The position numbers and the translations under genes are program-made. Shown here one piece after another: positions 24,221 to 33,145 of a stretch of 64,000 bases of DNA (positions are counted from its first letter, which is position 1; each line of letters opens with the position of its first letter). Source of the stretch: Oryzobacter telluris. GTDB taxonomy: Bacteria; Actinomycetota; Actinomycetes; Actinomycetales; Dermatophilaceae. The notes under the pieces were generated by a model that worked only from the letters and a program-made list of their open reading frames with translations, was not told where the DNA came from and searched no databases. Location: the NCBI RefSeq assembly GCF_043099285.1, contig NZ_CP170723.1, positions 2,790,001-2,854,000 on the forward strand, in the 5' to 3' direction.

Positions 24221-26266
24221 ATGACCGTCACACAGGCACCGGTTCGGGGGAACGCGGTGGGTTCGGACGAGCTGCTCGCGGTGCTCGACGACATCGCCGC
24301 GGCGCTGTCCACGCTGACTCTTCCTGCGGTGACGGTCGGTGGGCGGGACGCGTGGGCTGAGGTGGTGCGGACCTGCCAGCACATCGTGAACGCGGCCACG
24401 GGCGTGCAGGACGCGGCGATCGTGCGGCTGTGCGCGATCGAACCCGACGTCCTCGACGACGGCGAAGTGGTCGAGCGGCACCACGCGCCCGGTCACGTCG
24501 CCTTGGACGGACCCGCCCTGGTGTCCTCCGCCCTGGACGTCACCGCCGTCCACGCCGAACGGCGGGTCCGTGGCGCGGCCCGGCTCGCCGCCGACGGTCC
24601 CGCGGGAACCAACACCTGCACCGGGTTGGGTGGGTTGCACGACGCCATGCGCGCCGGCGCCCTCGACCCCTACCGCGCATCGGTGGTCGCTGAGGAGCTG
24701 GAGGAGGCGCCACCGGAGGTCGCGGAGACCGTCGTCGCGACCCTCGGGAAGCACCTCACCCGCGAGACCGGCCCGCAGCTGCGCCGCCGCACCCGGAGAC
24801 TGATCGCCCGGATCAGCCCCGACCTGCTGCACCAGCGCGCCAAGCGCGCCAGGGAGGAGTGCGGGCTGCGGCGGTGGGTCGACCAGCCCGGTGTCGACCG
24901 GTGGGAGGGCACCTTCCCCTCCGAGGACGCCGCCACCGCGTGGGCCGCGATCGACGCCCGAGCCCAACAGCTCGTCACCACCGGCACCTGCGACCGCATC
25001 GAGCGGGCCAGAGCGCAAGCGCTGGTCGACCTCGTCACCGGAAACGCCACCATCACCACCATCGTCATGCTCACCACCCCCGCCACCGACGAACCCCGCC
25101 AGGAAGCGCACCCGACCACGGGCCACGACACCCACCACCGGCAGGGGCGGACCTCGGTGTCGCACGAGGGCACCTGGGCACCTGCGACGGGGCGGCAACA
25201 CCGACAGCTCGCCGGCGTGGATGCCACGACCATCGTCGAAGCCACAGAGGGGGTCGCCGTCGAGGCGACGTCGGCGCCACGATCGACGAGCAGCAACCAA
25301 GGGCCGGGCGCTCCAGCCCTCACCGCACCCGAACTCCTCGACCCGACCCCGGGCCATGGCCCACCCAACCGGGCCCAACGACGACGAACCAGACCCGAAC
25401 CCGAGGACCTCGTCGAGGTACCCAACCCCCTGGGTGGGGAACCCATGCTCGTCGCCCGCGCCTGGCTCGACGCCCTCATCGCCTCCCCCACCACCACCAT
25501 CCGACCCGTCACCTGCGACCCGGCCACCGGCGCCATCCGCAGCGACATCACCACCGACACCTACCGGCCACCCAAAGAGCTCGCCGACCGCATCCGGAGC
25601 CGCGACGGCAGATGCCGCTTCCCCGGCTGCCACGTCAACGCCCGCTTCTGCGACATCGACCACGTCCGCCCCTGGCCCATCGGCCCCACCGCCGACCACA
25701 ACCTCATCTGCCTGTGCCGACGACACCACCGCATCAAACAACGACCCGGCTGGCACGTCACCCTCGCCAGCAACGGCACCGTCACCTGGACCGACCCCAC
25801 CGACAGGCAACGCACCACCGCACCCATCGACGCCCTGCGCACCATCACCCTGCCCGACACCAACCTGGCCGAGACCCTGGCGACCCCAGTGGCCGCATTC
25901 GACTCCACGCGCAAGACGGACGATGCCACCCCGGCCGAGGCGAACCACGCTGGCGCAACCCGCGGAATCACGACGCAGACCACCAGGACGGACGCCTCCC
26001 CACCGCGGCACGCGGCCATCGCCCCGGCACGTACGCCGCTCCCCGGGACGACCGACGCCCACAGTTCCCTCGAGTTCGCCCTCGAACACCTCCTGGGCAG
26101 CTCGGTCCCTAGTCGCCGCGGCCGCCGACCAGCGCACCGAACCGTCGAGACCCTCCGCCTCCACGGCCTCGACGTCGACAACCCGGAGCGCCAGTGCCGC
26201 ACCCGAGCACGCCTCCACCGGCGAGCGCGGACCACGGACCGGTACCCGGACACCCCGCCCTTCTGA
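24221..26266 (+). CDS. HNH endonuclease, DUF222 / 13E12 repeat family
   Basis: A 681-aa protein with an N-terminal DUF222 helical region (about 15-300), a Pro/Thr/Gln-rich linker, and an HNH nuclease domain at about 460-510 (CRFPGCHVNARFCDIDHVRPW, then LCRRHHRIK), carrying Cys pairs and the H-N-H residues. A ~160-residue Arg/Thr-rich tail follows. The 13E12 family is expanded in actinobacteria; some M. tuberculosis members are LexA-controlled, which fits the SOS-like promoter here. Codon use is rich in CCACC runs. There are no adjacent integrase or terminal repeats, so mobility is not shown. Confidence 0.9.
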   Translation: MTVTQAPVRGNAVGSDELLAVLDDIAAALSTLTLPAVTVGGRDAWAEVVRTCQHIVNAATGVQDAAIVRLCAIEPDVLDDGEVVERHHAPGHVALDGPALVSSALDVTAVHAERRVRGAARLAADGPAGTNTCTGLGGLHDAMRAGALDPYRASVVAEELEEAPPEVAETVVATLGKHLTRETGPQLRRRTRRLIARISPDLLHQRAKRAREECGLRRWVDQPGVDRWEGTFPSEDAATAWAAIDARAQQLVTTGTCDRIERARAQALVDLVTGNATITTIVMLTTPATDEPRQEAHPTTGHDTHHRQGRTSVSHEGTWAPATGRQHRQLAGVDATTIVEATEGVAVEATSAPRSTSSNQGPGAPALTAPELLDPTPGHGPPNRAQRRRTRPEPEDLVEVPNPLGGEPMLVARAWLDALIASPTTTIRPVTCDPATGAIRSDITTDTYRPPKELADRIRSRDGRCRFPGCHVNARFCDIDHVRPWPIGPTADHNLICLCRRHHRIKQRPGWHVTLASNGTVTWTDPTDRQRTTAPIDALRTITLPDTNLAETLATPVAAFDSTRKTDDATPAEANHAGATRGITTQTTRTDASPPRHAAIAPARTPLPGTTDAHSSLEFALEHLLGSSVPSRRGRRPAHRTVETLRLHGLDVDNPERQCRTRARLHRRARTTDRYPDTPPF

Positions 26267-26347
26267 CACGGGCCGACCGACGACCGGACGCGCCGCCGTT
26301 CTGAACCGCCGTGCCGTGCCCCTCCAGTGGAGGCAGCTAAGCGGTGG

Positions 26348-26812
26348 TCAGCGGTTGCGCCAGGCGTCCGGTGCGGCGGCCATCTCGGTGACGCGCGCCG
26401 GCAGCGACCCGGTGAGGACGTCCTCCAGCGAGGTGCCGTCGAGGACCTCGCGCAGGCTGGACCGCAGCGCGACCCACACCGTGGGCAGGTGCTGGGCCAC
26501 GCCCTCGTAGCTCGTCTCGTGCGGACGCAGGCCGCGCACCTCGGCGAGGGGTCCGTCGACGGCGCGGAAGACGTCGCCGAGGGTGGTCTGCCGGGCCTCG
26601 CGCGCGAGGGCGTAGCCGCCGCGCGCCCCCCTGGTGCTGGTGACCAGGCCAGCACCGCGCAGGTCGGCCGCGATCGCCTCGAGGAACTTGCGCGGCAGGT
26701 CCTGCCGCTGGGCGAGCGTCTCGACGCTCACCAGGCCGAGGTCGTCACGCTGCGCCTGCGCGAGGATGAGCATCGCCCGCACGGCGTAGTCGGTGCGCGC
26801 CGAGATGTCCAC
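26348..26812 (-). CDS. Rrf2 family transcriptional regulator
   Basis: A 154-aa winged-helix protein: MDISARTDYAVRAMLILAQ and RKFLEAIAADLRGAGLVTSTRGARGGYALAREA (HTH plus wing, 41-73) are typical of Rrf2. It has no Cys at all, so unlike IscR or NsrR it cannot carry an Fe-S cluster and may sense by another route. The GTG start follows CACACT by 6 nt. It is divergent from the RibD-like gene with 58 bp between them, which it may regulate. Confidence 0.88.
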   Translation of the reverse strand: MDISARTDYAVRAMLILAQAQRDDLGLVSVETLAQRQDLPRKFLEAIAADLRGAGLVTSTRGARGGYALAREARQTTLGDVFRAVDGPLAEVRGLRPHETSYEGVAQHLPTVWVALRSSLREVLDGTSLEDVLTGSLPARVTEMAAAPDAWRNR

Positions 26813-26818
26813 GACGCC

Positions 26819-26824
26819 AGTGTG
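26819..26824 (-). promoter_or_regulatory. Leaderless-type -10 of Rrf2 gene
   Basis: CACACT, 6 nt before the GTG. It lies within the 58-bp divergent promoter region shared with the RibD-like gene. Confidence 0.45.
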
Positions 26825-26857
26825 GCGCAGCCCGTGGCGCCCGCGTCACCACGGCCC

Positions 26858-26863
26858 TAGCGT
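26858..26863 (+). promoter_or_regulatory. Leaderless-type -10 of RibD-like gene
   Basis: TAGCGT, 7 nt before the GTG chosen as start. Confidence 0.55.
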
Positions 26864-26870
26864 GCTGTCC

Positions 26871-27449
26871 GTGCTCATGTTCTCCATGACCGTCTCGGTC
26901 GACGGTTTCGTCACCGACCGCGCCGGCGACATCGGGTTCTCCACCCCGAGCGACGAGGTGTTCCACGCCCACCTCGAGGAGGTCGCCTCGCTCGGCGCGT
27001 ACCTCCTGGGCCGCCGCCTCTACGAGATGATGCGCGTCTGGGAGACCGACCCCGCGATGCGCGGCACGCAGGCCCACGCGGCGTTCGCCGACGTGTGGTG
27101 CGACCTGCCGAAGGTCGTCTTCAGCCGCACGATCGAGCGCGTGGAGGGCAACGCGCGGCTCGCGACGGGCTCGGTCGCCGAGGAGGTTGCCGCGGCCCTC
27201 GCATCCACCGACCGCGACGTGTCGATCGGCGGCCCGGACCTGGCCGGCCAGGCGATGCGGCTCGGGCTCGTCGACGAGCTGCGGGTGTTCCGCGCCCCCG
27301 TCGTCGTCGGCGGCGGGCTCCCCTACCTCCCCTCGCTCGACGACCCCCAGCGGTTCGCCCTCGTCTCGGCCCGGCCCTTCGACAACGGCATCGTCCTCGA
27401 GCACTACCGTCGGAACGGGACCGGGAGCGTCACAGGTACGGGTCGGTGA
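26871..27449 (+). CDS. Dihydrofolate reductase-like / RibD C-terminal domain protein
   Basis: A 192-aa reductase-fold protein of the RibD_C family (YyaP/YwjB type). Visible are MTVSVDGFVTDRAGDI at the N-terminus, YLLGRRLYEMMRVWE, KVVFSRTIERVEGNARL, and the nucleotide-binding GGPDLAGQAMRLGLVDELRVF. Members are NADPH-dependent reductases with mostly unknown substrates. The GTG start is preferred for the -10 spacing; an ATG two codons later is possible. The last 20 nt overlap the convergent MarR gene. Confidence 0.85.
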   Translation: MLMFSMTVSVDGFVTDRAGDIGFSTPSDEVFHAHLEEVASLGAYLLGRRLYEMMRVWETDPAMRGTQAHAAFADVWCDLPKVVFSRTIERVEGNARLATGSVAEEVAAALASTDRDVSIGGPDLAGQAMRLGLVDELRVFRAPVVVGGGLPYLPSLDDPQRFALVSARPFDNGIVLEHYRRNGTGSVTGTGR

Positions 27450-27864
27450 TCTCGCGCAGCGCCTCCAGCCCTTCGCGCAGCCGCGCCATCCGCTCGGGGC
27501 CGAGGTGCGCGGCCCACTCGGCCTCGATGCGGTCCTCCTCGGCCCGGGCGTGCGGGATCGCGGCCAGGGCCCGCGGGGTCATCCGCACGAGCCGGGCGCG
27601 GCCGTCGGCGGGGTCGGGAACGCGCTCGACGTAGCCCGCCCGCTCGAGCCGGTCGACGAGGGCCGTCGCGGTCTGCTTCGCGATCTGGGCCCGGGCCGCC
27701 AGGACGCTGAGGCGGGTGCCCTCCGGGTCGAGCCCCATCATCAGGCGGCTCTGCGCGAGGGTCACGTCGTCGAACCCCGAGGCCTGGAGGGCGTCGAAGA
27801 TCCGCGCCGAGGCGTCGCGCGCGGCGATGAACATCAACAGGCTGGTCGGCAGCGGACGGCTCAT
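27430..27864 (-). CDS. MarR family transcriptional regulator
   Basis: A 144-aa winged-helix repressor with the MarR core LSVLAARAQIAKQTATALVDRLERAGYVERVPDPADGRARLV-type arrangement (HTH about 52-75, wing DPADGRARLVRMT). It is divergent from a mycothiol-type pair; two inverted repeats in the 73-bp gap are natural operators, so it most likely represses both itself and the pair. No Cys is seen, so the signal may be a small aromatic ligand. Confidence 0.9.
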   Translation of the reverse strand: MSRPLPTSLLMFIAARDASARIFDALQASGFDDVTLAQSRLMMGLDPEGTRLSVLAARAQIAKQTATALVDRLERAGYVERVPDPADGRARLVRMTPRALAAIPHARAEEDRIEAEWAAHLGPERMARLREGLEALREITDPYL

Positions 27865-27875
27865 GCCACCCCTTC

Positions 27876-27907
27876 ACATAGTCCTATGTACGAACTATAA
27901 TAGTTCG
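27876..27907. promoter_or_regulatory. Two inverted repeats over a TATAAT promoter (MarR operator)
   Basis: ACATAG-TC-CTATGT (27876-27889) and CGAACTA-TAA-TAGTTCG (27891-27907) are adjacent perfect inverted repeats. The second contains TATAAT (27896-27901), a consensus -10 for the rightward genes. This is a typical steric-repression layout. Confidence 0.8.
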
Positions 27908-27937
27908 CCAATGGGACCATCGTAGGACGGAGCGACG

Positions 27938-28564
27938 ATGACGACGCGCGAGGTGGCGGTCGACTTCTGGTTCGACCCCGTGTGCCCGTACTCGTGGACC
28001 GCCTCGCGCTGGCTGCACGAGGTCATCGGGCGGCGGCCCCTCGTCGTGCGGCACCACGTGATGAGCCTGTACCTGCTCAACGAGCACCGCACCGACGTCG
28101 AGCCGGAGTACTGGCGCAACGTCGAGCTGTCGCGCGGGCCCGCCCGGGTCGCCACCGCCGCCGCGACCCACTTCGGCGAGGAGGTCCTCGACCGCCTCTA
28201 CACCGCCTTCGGCGAGCTCGTCTTCGACGTGTGGCGCCGACCCTCGCCCTCGGAGTACCGCGAGGTCCTGCTCGTCGCCCTCCCCCGGGCCGGGCTCCCG
28301 GTCGACCTCGCCGACGCGATGGACACCGACGAGCACGACGCCTCGATGCGAGAGAGCCACGACGCGGGGGTCGCCCTCGTCGGCAGCGAGGTCGGCACGC
28401 CGATCACCGTCATCGACGGGTCCGCCTTCTCGGGGCCGGTCCTCAACGCGATCCCCCGCGGCGACGAGGCGCTTGACGTCTTCGAGGGCGCCCGCCTCCT
28501 CGCCGGGTACCCCCAGTTCTTCGAGCTCAAGCGCACCCGGACCAGACCACCGGTCTTCACCTGA
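27938..28564 (+). CDS. DsbA-fold mycothiol-dependent reductase-like protein
   Basis: A 208-aa DsbA/FrnE-like thioredoxin-fold protein. The start VAVDFWFDPVCPYSWTASRW has a C16-P-Y-S19 active site, a single-Cys form of CxxC, as in the Mycobacterium Rv2466c group (CPWA) of mycothiol-dependent nitroreductases. The cis-Pro loop GTPITVID is present. GGACGGAG lies upstream of the ATG. It forms an operon with the next gene, whose family also uses mycothiol, and both are under the divergent MarR. Confidence 0.85.
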   Translation: MTTREVAVDFWFDPVCPYSWTASRWLHEVIGRRPLVVRHHVMSLYLLNEHRTDVEPEYWRNVELSRGPARVATAAATHFGEEVLDRLYTAFGELVFDVWRRPSPSEYREVLLVALPRAGLPVDLADAMDTDEHDASMRESHDAGVALVGSEVGTPITVIDGSAFSGPVLNAIPRGDEALDVFEGARLLAGYPQFFELKRTRTRPPVFT

Positions 28565-28574
28565 GGAGGACGAC

Positions 28575-29279
28575 ATGTCGAGAATGACCACGGCCGAGGC
28601 CGACACCCTGTGGGAGGGCATCGACGACCAGCGGGCCCGCACCGCCCGGCTCCTGGAGGGCCTGTCTGCCGACCAGTGGGACCAGCCCTCGCTGTGCCGG
28701 GGGTGGACGGTCCGGCACGTCGCGGCGCACCTGACCGGTCAGCAGCTGTCGTACGGCGACGCCCTTGCCTTCGTCGCGCGCCACCCGAGGATGCTCCGCA
28801 GCCTCGGCCTCAACGCGGCGATCCGCGATTCGGCGGTGATCCTGGCCCGTGAGCTGTCGACGACCGAGATCGTGGACCACATCCGGGCCGGCATCGGGTC
28901 GCGGCGCCACAACGCCTTCGTCACCCCGCTCGAGACCCTCACCGACATCCTCGTCCACAGCCAGGACATCGCCATCCCGCTCGGCGTCGACCTCGCGATG
29001 CGGCCCGGACCGAGCGCCACGGCGGCGACCCGCCGCTGGGACACCAGGCACGGCTGGATGGCGTCGGTGAACCGTCGCCTGCCCTACGAGGGGTTCCGCC
29101 TCACGGCCACCGACACCGACTGGTCGCGCGGTGACGGACCGGAGGTGGCGGGACCGGTCGGCGCGTTGCTCCTGCTCCTCACCGGTCGGCCCGCCGCGCT
29201 CTCGCGGCTGTCGGGAGAGGGCGCCGACGCCCTCCGCTCGCAGGTCGACCGGCCCTCTCCGACTCGCGGGGCGAGGTGA
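28575..29279 (+). CDS. Maleylpyruvate isomerase/DinB-like mycothiol-binding protein (TIGR03083 type)
   Basis: A 234-aa four-helix-bundle protein of the mycothiol maleylpyruvate isomerase N-terminal (MDMPI_N) superfamily. The metal site is visible: WTVRHVAAHLTGQ supplies an H-x3-H pair, and TDILVHSQDIAIPLG a later His. The start is fixed by GAGGAGG six bases upstream. Only 10 nt separate it from the DsbA-like gene. Together they look like a mycothiol-dependent detoxification unit; the substrate is unknown. Confidence 0.85.
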   Translation: MSRMTTAEADTLWEGIDDQRARTARLLEGLSADQWDQPSLCRGWTVRHVAAHLTGQQLSYGDALAFVARHPRMLRSLGLNAAIRDSAVILARELSTTEIVDHIRAGIGSRRHNAFVTPLETLTDILVHSQDIAIPLGVDLAMRPGPSATAATRRWDTRHGWMASVNRRLPYEGFRLTATDTDWSRGDGPEVAGPVGALLLLLTGRPAALSRLSGEGADALRSQVDRPSPTRGAR

Positions 29280-29331
29280 GACGCGACAAGGGGGACGGTG
29301 GGGCCTCCCTCGCCCCGCGCGGAGGGATGCG

Positions 29332-30342
29332 TCAGATGGCGAGGGCGGGCTCGGCGTCGGTGGCGTCGACCGGGCGCGAGGCGCGGGCGAAGACCGACTC
29401 GCCGGGCGCGAAGCGCTGGCGGTCGGCCTCGGCGCGGGTCACCTGGGCGGCGAAGCGCTCCCCGGTGTCGGCGCGCAGCTCGACCCGCACCTCGAAGCCG
29501 AGCCGCACCACCCGCTCGATGGTCGCCGCGACGACCCCCGGCGAGCCGGGGATCCGCGCGTCGGCCTCGTGGGCGGCGGTGCGGTCACGGTCGAGGACGA
29601 TGTCGTGCGGCCGCACGAGCTGGCCGCCGAGGCGGGCCACCGAGCCGAGGAACGACATGACGAAGTCGTTGGCCGGACGCTCGTAGAGCGACACCGGGTC
29701 GCCGACCTGCTCGATGCGGCCGTGGTTGAGCACCGCGATCCGGTCGGCGACGTCGAGCGCCTCCTCCTGGTCGTGCGTGACGAGCACGGTGGTCACGTGC
29801 ACCTCGTCGTGGAGCCGGCGCAGCCAGCGACGCAGGTCGGCACGGACCTTGGCGTCGAGCGCACCGAACGGCTCGTCGAGGAGCAGCACCTGCGGGTCGA
29901 CCGCGAGGGCCCGCGCGAGCGCCATCCGCTGCCGCTGGCCACCGGAGAGCTGCGCGGGGTAGCGGTGCTGGAAGCCGTCGAGGCCGACGATCTCGAGCAG
30001 GTCGTCGACCTTGCGCTTCACCTCGTCCTTGGGGCGCTTGCGGATGGTGAGGCCGAAGGCGACGTTGTCGCGCACCGTCATGTGCTTGAACGCGGCGTAG
30101 TGCTGGAAGACGAACCCGATGCCGCGCTTCTGCGGGGGCTGGTCCGTCACGTCGACGCCGTCGATGGTGACCGCTCCCCCGTCGAGGCCCTCGAGCCCGG
30201 CGATCGAGCGCAGCAGCGTGGACTTGCCCGACCCGCTCGGCCCGAGCAGGGCGGTGAGCGACCCCGCCGGGATCTCGATGTCGACGTCGTCGAGGGCGAC
30301 GAAGTCGCCGTAGGTCTTGCGGGCGTTCGTGACGGTGATCAT
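29332..30342 (-). CDS. cysA: Sulfate/thiosulfate ABC transporter ATP-binding protein CysA
   Basis: A 336-aa ATPase energising sulfate uptake. Walker A GPSGSGKST (34-42), Q-loop FVFQHYAAFKHMTV, signature LSGGQRQRMALARAL, Walker B VLLLDEPFGALD and switch VTHDQEEALDVAD are all present. The QHYAAFKHMTV string is characteristic of CysA. A C-terminal TOBE-like domain follows (LVRPHDIVLDRD). AAGAGGAG precedes the start, which overlaps the cysW stop (ATGA). Confidence 0.95.
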   Translation of the reverse strand: MITVTNARKTYGDFVALDDVDIEIPAGSLTALLGPSGSGKSTLLRSIAGLEGLDGGAVTIDGVDVTDQPPQKRGIGFVFQHYAAFKHMTVRDNVAFGLTIRKRPKDEVKRKVDDLLEIVGLDGFQHRYPAQLSGGQRQRMALARALAVDPQVLLLDEPFGALDAKVRADLRRWLRRLHDEVHVTTVLVTHDQEEALDVADRIAVLNHGRIEQVGDPVSLYERPANDFVMSFLGSVARLGGQLVRPHDIVLDRDRTAAHEADARIPGSPGVVAATIERVVRLGFEVRVELRADTGERFAAQVTRAEADRQRFAPGESVFARASRPVDATDAEPALAI

Positions 30343-31148
30343 CGGGTGCTCCTCTTGCGGTCGAGCAGGGTCATGAACAGCAGGGTCGCCAGCGCCAGCC
30401 CCATGAGGAGCGTGGCGGCGGCGTACGCGCCGTAGGTGTTGTGGTCGTCGATGTAGCGGGAGTGGACGAGGAGGGTGAGGGTCTGCGACACCCCGGGGAA
30501 GCCCGAGCTGACCATGATGACCGCGCCGAACTCGCCCAGGGCGCGGGCCACGGTGAGGACGACGCCGTAGGTGAGGCCCCAGCGGATGGCCGGGACGGTG
30601 ATCCGCCAGAACGTCTGCCAGGCCGAGGCGCCCAGGGTGGACGCGGCCTGCTCCTGCTCGGTGCCGATCTCGTGCAGGACCGGCTCCACCTCGCGCACGA
30701 CGAACGGCAGGGTGACGAAGATCGTGGCGATGACCATGCCGGGCAGGCCGAAGATCACCCGGATGCCGGTCGCGCCCTCGAGCCCGCCGAACCATCCGGT
30801 GACGCCCCACAGCATGATCAGCGAGACGCCGACGACGATCGGCGAGACGGCGAACGGCAGGTCGACGATCGCCTGCACGGCACCGCGGAACGGCACCTTC
30901 CAGCGGGCCAGCGCGATGGCCGTGACCACGCCGAACACGACGTTGAGCGGCACGACGATGGCGACGATGAGCAGCGAGAGGTTGAGCGCGGCGATCGAGG
31001 CCGGCGTCTGCACCGACTCGAGGAACGCGCCGATGCCCGGATCGAAGGTGCGCCAGAGGATGACCGCGATCGGGACCGCGAGCAGGCCGACGAGGTAGAC
31101 CAGCGCGAGCGAGCGCAGCGTGAGGGTGGTGCGGCGCGACGTCCTCAT
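30339..31148 (-). CDS. cysW: Sulfate ABC transporter permease CysW
   Basis: A 269-aa inner-membrane permease with about six TM helices and the EAA loop EQEQAASTLGASAWQTFWRITVPAI that docks on CysA. The CysW motif ALGEFGAVIMVSSG is present. The start overlaps the cysT stop (ATGA). It forms the channel with CysT. Confidence 0.94.
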   Translation of the reverse strand: MRTSRRTTLTLRSLALVYLVGLLAVPIAVILWRTFDPGIGAFLESVQTPASIAALNLSLLIVAIVVPLNVVFGVVTAIALARWKVPFRGAVQAIVDLPFAVSPIVVGVSLIMLWGVTGWFGGLEGATGIRVIFGLPGMVIATIFVTLPFVVREVEPVLHEIGTEQEQAASTLGASAWQTFWRITVPAIRWGLTYGVVLTVARALGEFGAVIMVSSGFPGVSQTLTLLVHSRYIDDHNTYGAYAAATLLMGLALATLLFMTLLDRKRSTR

Positions 31149-32041
31149 GACGACCTCGCCTCCCTGCGCTGGCTGCGGCCGGACCAGACGCGCAGGACGA
31201 ACAGGGTGAGGAACGAGACCGCGAGCAGGGCCACCGAGACCGCGGCGGCGTTGGCCGGGCGGTCGATCTCGATCTGCTGCTGGATGTACTGCGAGACCAC
31301 CTGCGTCTCGCGCGGGATGTTGCCACCGATGAGGACGACCGAGCCGTACTCGCCCACCGCGCGGGCGAAGGCGAGCCCGGTGCCGCTGATGATGGCCGGG
31401 GCCAGCGTCGGCAGCACGATGCGGCGGAACGTCGTGCGGTTGGACGCGCCGAGCGAGGCCGACGCCTCCTCCACCTCGCGGTCGAGCTCGATGAGGACCG
31501 GCTGCACCGACCGCACGACGAAGGGCAGCGTCACGAACGCCAGGGCGACGACGAGCGCCCAGCGGGTGGCGTTGAGGTGGATGCCCACCGGGCTGTTGGG
31601 CCCGTAGAGCGAGAGCAGCACGATGCTCGCCACGATCGTCGGCAGGGCGAACGGCAGGTCGATGAGCGCGTTGACCACGCGCTTGCCCGGGAACTCGTCG
31701 CGCACCAGCACCCAGGCGATGAGGGTGCCCATCACGGCGTTCAGCACGGCCACCACGGCCGAGACGCCGAGCGTGACCGCGAGCGCCGCCAGGGCGACGG
31801 GGGCGGTGACGGCGTCCCAGAACCCGCCGAGGCCCTCGTCGAAGGATCGGACGGTCAGGGCGGCCAGGGGCAGCAGCACGATGACGCTGAGCCACAGGCC
31901 GACGACGCCGAGGCCGAGGCTGCGCCCGGGCGTGGCCGCGGGCCGGCGCCCCTCCGTGGTGGGAGGGGCGCCGGCCGGCTGCTCTGGCGGCGGTGCGGGT
32001 TCGGTGGACGAGTCCCCGCGGGGAAGGGTCGTCGCTGTCAT
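31145..32041 (-). CDS. cysT: Sulfate ABC transporter permease CysT
   Basis: A 298-aa permease. After a ~38-residue Pro-rich cytoplasmic tail come six TM helices and the EAA loop VEEASASLGASNRTTFRRIVLPTL; ARAVGEYGSVVLIGGNIP matches CysT/CysU. The ATG is preceded by CGAGG and lies 10 nt after the binding-protein gene. Confidence 0.94.
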   Translation of the reverse strand: MTATTLPRGDSSTEPAPPPEQPAGAPPTTEGRRPAATPGRSLGLGVVGLWLSVIVLLPLAALTVRSFDEGLGGFWDAVTAPVALAALAVTLGVSAVVAVLNAVMGTLIAWVLVRDEFPGKRVVNALIDLPFALPTIVASIVLLSLYGPNSPVGIHLNATRWALVVALAFVTLPFVVRSVQPVLIELDREVEEASASLGASNRTTFRRIVLPTLAPAIISGTGLAFARAVGEYGSVVLIGGNIPRETQVVSQYIQQQIEIDRPANAAAVSVALLAVSFLTLFVLRVWSGRSQRREARSS

Positions 32042-32051
32042 GGGTCCTCGA

Positions 32052-33089
32052 TTACTGGGTGGCCGCGTCGTAGATCTTGGCGATCGAGCCGACGTCCTTC
32101 TTGAACAGCGAGCCGTCGACCGTCTTCCAGCCACCGAGGTCGTCGATGGTCCAGAGCTTCTCCGGCTCCGGGAAGTCGGCCGCGAACTCCTGGGCGACCG
32201 TGGCGTCGACCGGGCGGAAGCCGGCCTGCGCCCAGAGCTTCTGCGCCTCGGGGGTGTAGAGGAAGTCGTTGAACGCCTTGGCCTTCGCGGCGTTCTTGCC
32301 CTTGGAGACCACGGCCGCGGGGTTCTCGATCTTGAAGGTCTGCGGCGGCGTGACGTGCTCGACCGGGTCGCCCTTGCGCTCGATGAACAGCGCCTCGTTC
32401 TCGTAGGAGAGCAGGACGTCGCCGCTGCCCTGGAGGAAGGACTCGGTGGCCTCGCGACCCGACTTCGGCTGGATCTTCACGTGGTCGCCCACGAGCTTGC
32501 CGATGTAGGCCAGGCCCGCTGCCTCGTCCTTGCCGCCGTTGCTCTTGGCGGCGTAGGGGGCCAGGAGGTTCCACTTGGCCGAGCCGGAAGAGAACGGGTT
32601 GGGGGTGACGACCTCGACGCCCGGCTTGAGCAGGTCGTCCCAGTCCTTGATGCCCTTGGGGTTGCCCTTGCGCACGATGATCGTCACGACCGAGCCGAAC
32701 GGCAGGCCCTTGTGCTCGTTGGCGTTCCAGCTCGCGTCGACGAGGCCGGCCTCGACGAGGCGGGTGACGTCGGGCTCGACCGAGAAGTTGACGAAGTCGG
32801 CCTCCGCACCGGCGGCGACCTTGCGCGACTGGTCGCCGGACGCGCCGTACGACTGCTGGAACTGCACGCCCTTGCCGGCCGCGGTGGCCTGGAAGGCGGG
32901 GATGAGCTTGTCGAAGCCGACCTTGGGGACGGCGTACGCGTAGAGGTTGATGGTGCTCGTCGCGGCGTCGGCGCCGGCGGGCGAGGCGTCGGCCCCGGCC
33001 ACGTCACTGGCCCCACCGCCGGCACAGGCGGACATCACCATCGACGCGCTGAGGGCGACGGCGGCGAGGGCGATGCGGTTCCTGCTCAT
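32052..33089 (-). CDS. sbp: Sulfate-binding lipoprotein
   Basis: A 345-aa extracytoplasmic solute-binding protein delivering sulfate to CysTWA. The N-terminus is a lipoprotein signal peptide with lipobox MSAC at residues 18-21 (processing before C21). The mature start INLYAYAVPKVGFDKLIPAF and NPFSSGSAKWNLLAPY, with QSYGASGDQSRKV, match the sulfate/thiosulfate-binding family. AGGAG lies before the ATG. First gene of sbp-cysT-cysW-cysA. Confidence 0.94.
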   Translation of the reverse strand: MSRNRIALAAVALSASMVMSACAGGGASDVAGADASPAGADAATSTINLYAYAVPKVGFDKLIPAFQATAAGKGVQFQQSYGASGDQSRKVAAGAEADFVNFSVEPDVTRLVEAGLVDASWNANEHKGLPFGSVVTIIVRKGNPKGIKDWDDLLKPGVEVVTPNPFSSGSAKWNLLAPYAAKSNGGKDEAAGLAYIGKLVGDHVKIQPKSGREATESFLQGSGDVLLSYENEALFIERKGDPVEHVTPPQTFKIENPAAVVSKGKNAAKAKAFNDFLYTPEAQKLWAQAGFRPVDATVAQEFAADFPEPEKLWTIDDLGGWKTVDGSLFKKDVGSIAKIYDAATQ

Positions 33090-33145
33090 GCTGGGTGCTC
33101 CTGGTGTGTGGCCCCGGGTGGGGCGTGGCGCCGTGGTGGCGCATT

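Noticed and set aside
24221..26266. HNH gene as part of a mobile intron or homing element
   Set aside because: No flanking repeats, interrupted host gene or integrase is seen; the DUF222 family is usually stand-alone.
26326..26338. CCTCCAGTGGAGG palindrome between the HNH and Rrf2 genes
   Set aside because: The arms have only one base between them, so it cannot form a hairpin, and no other copy or context supports a site.
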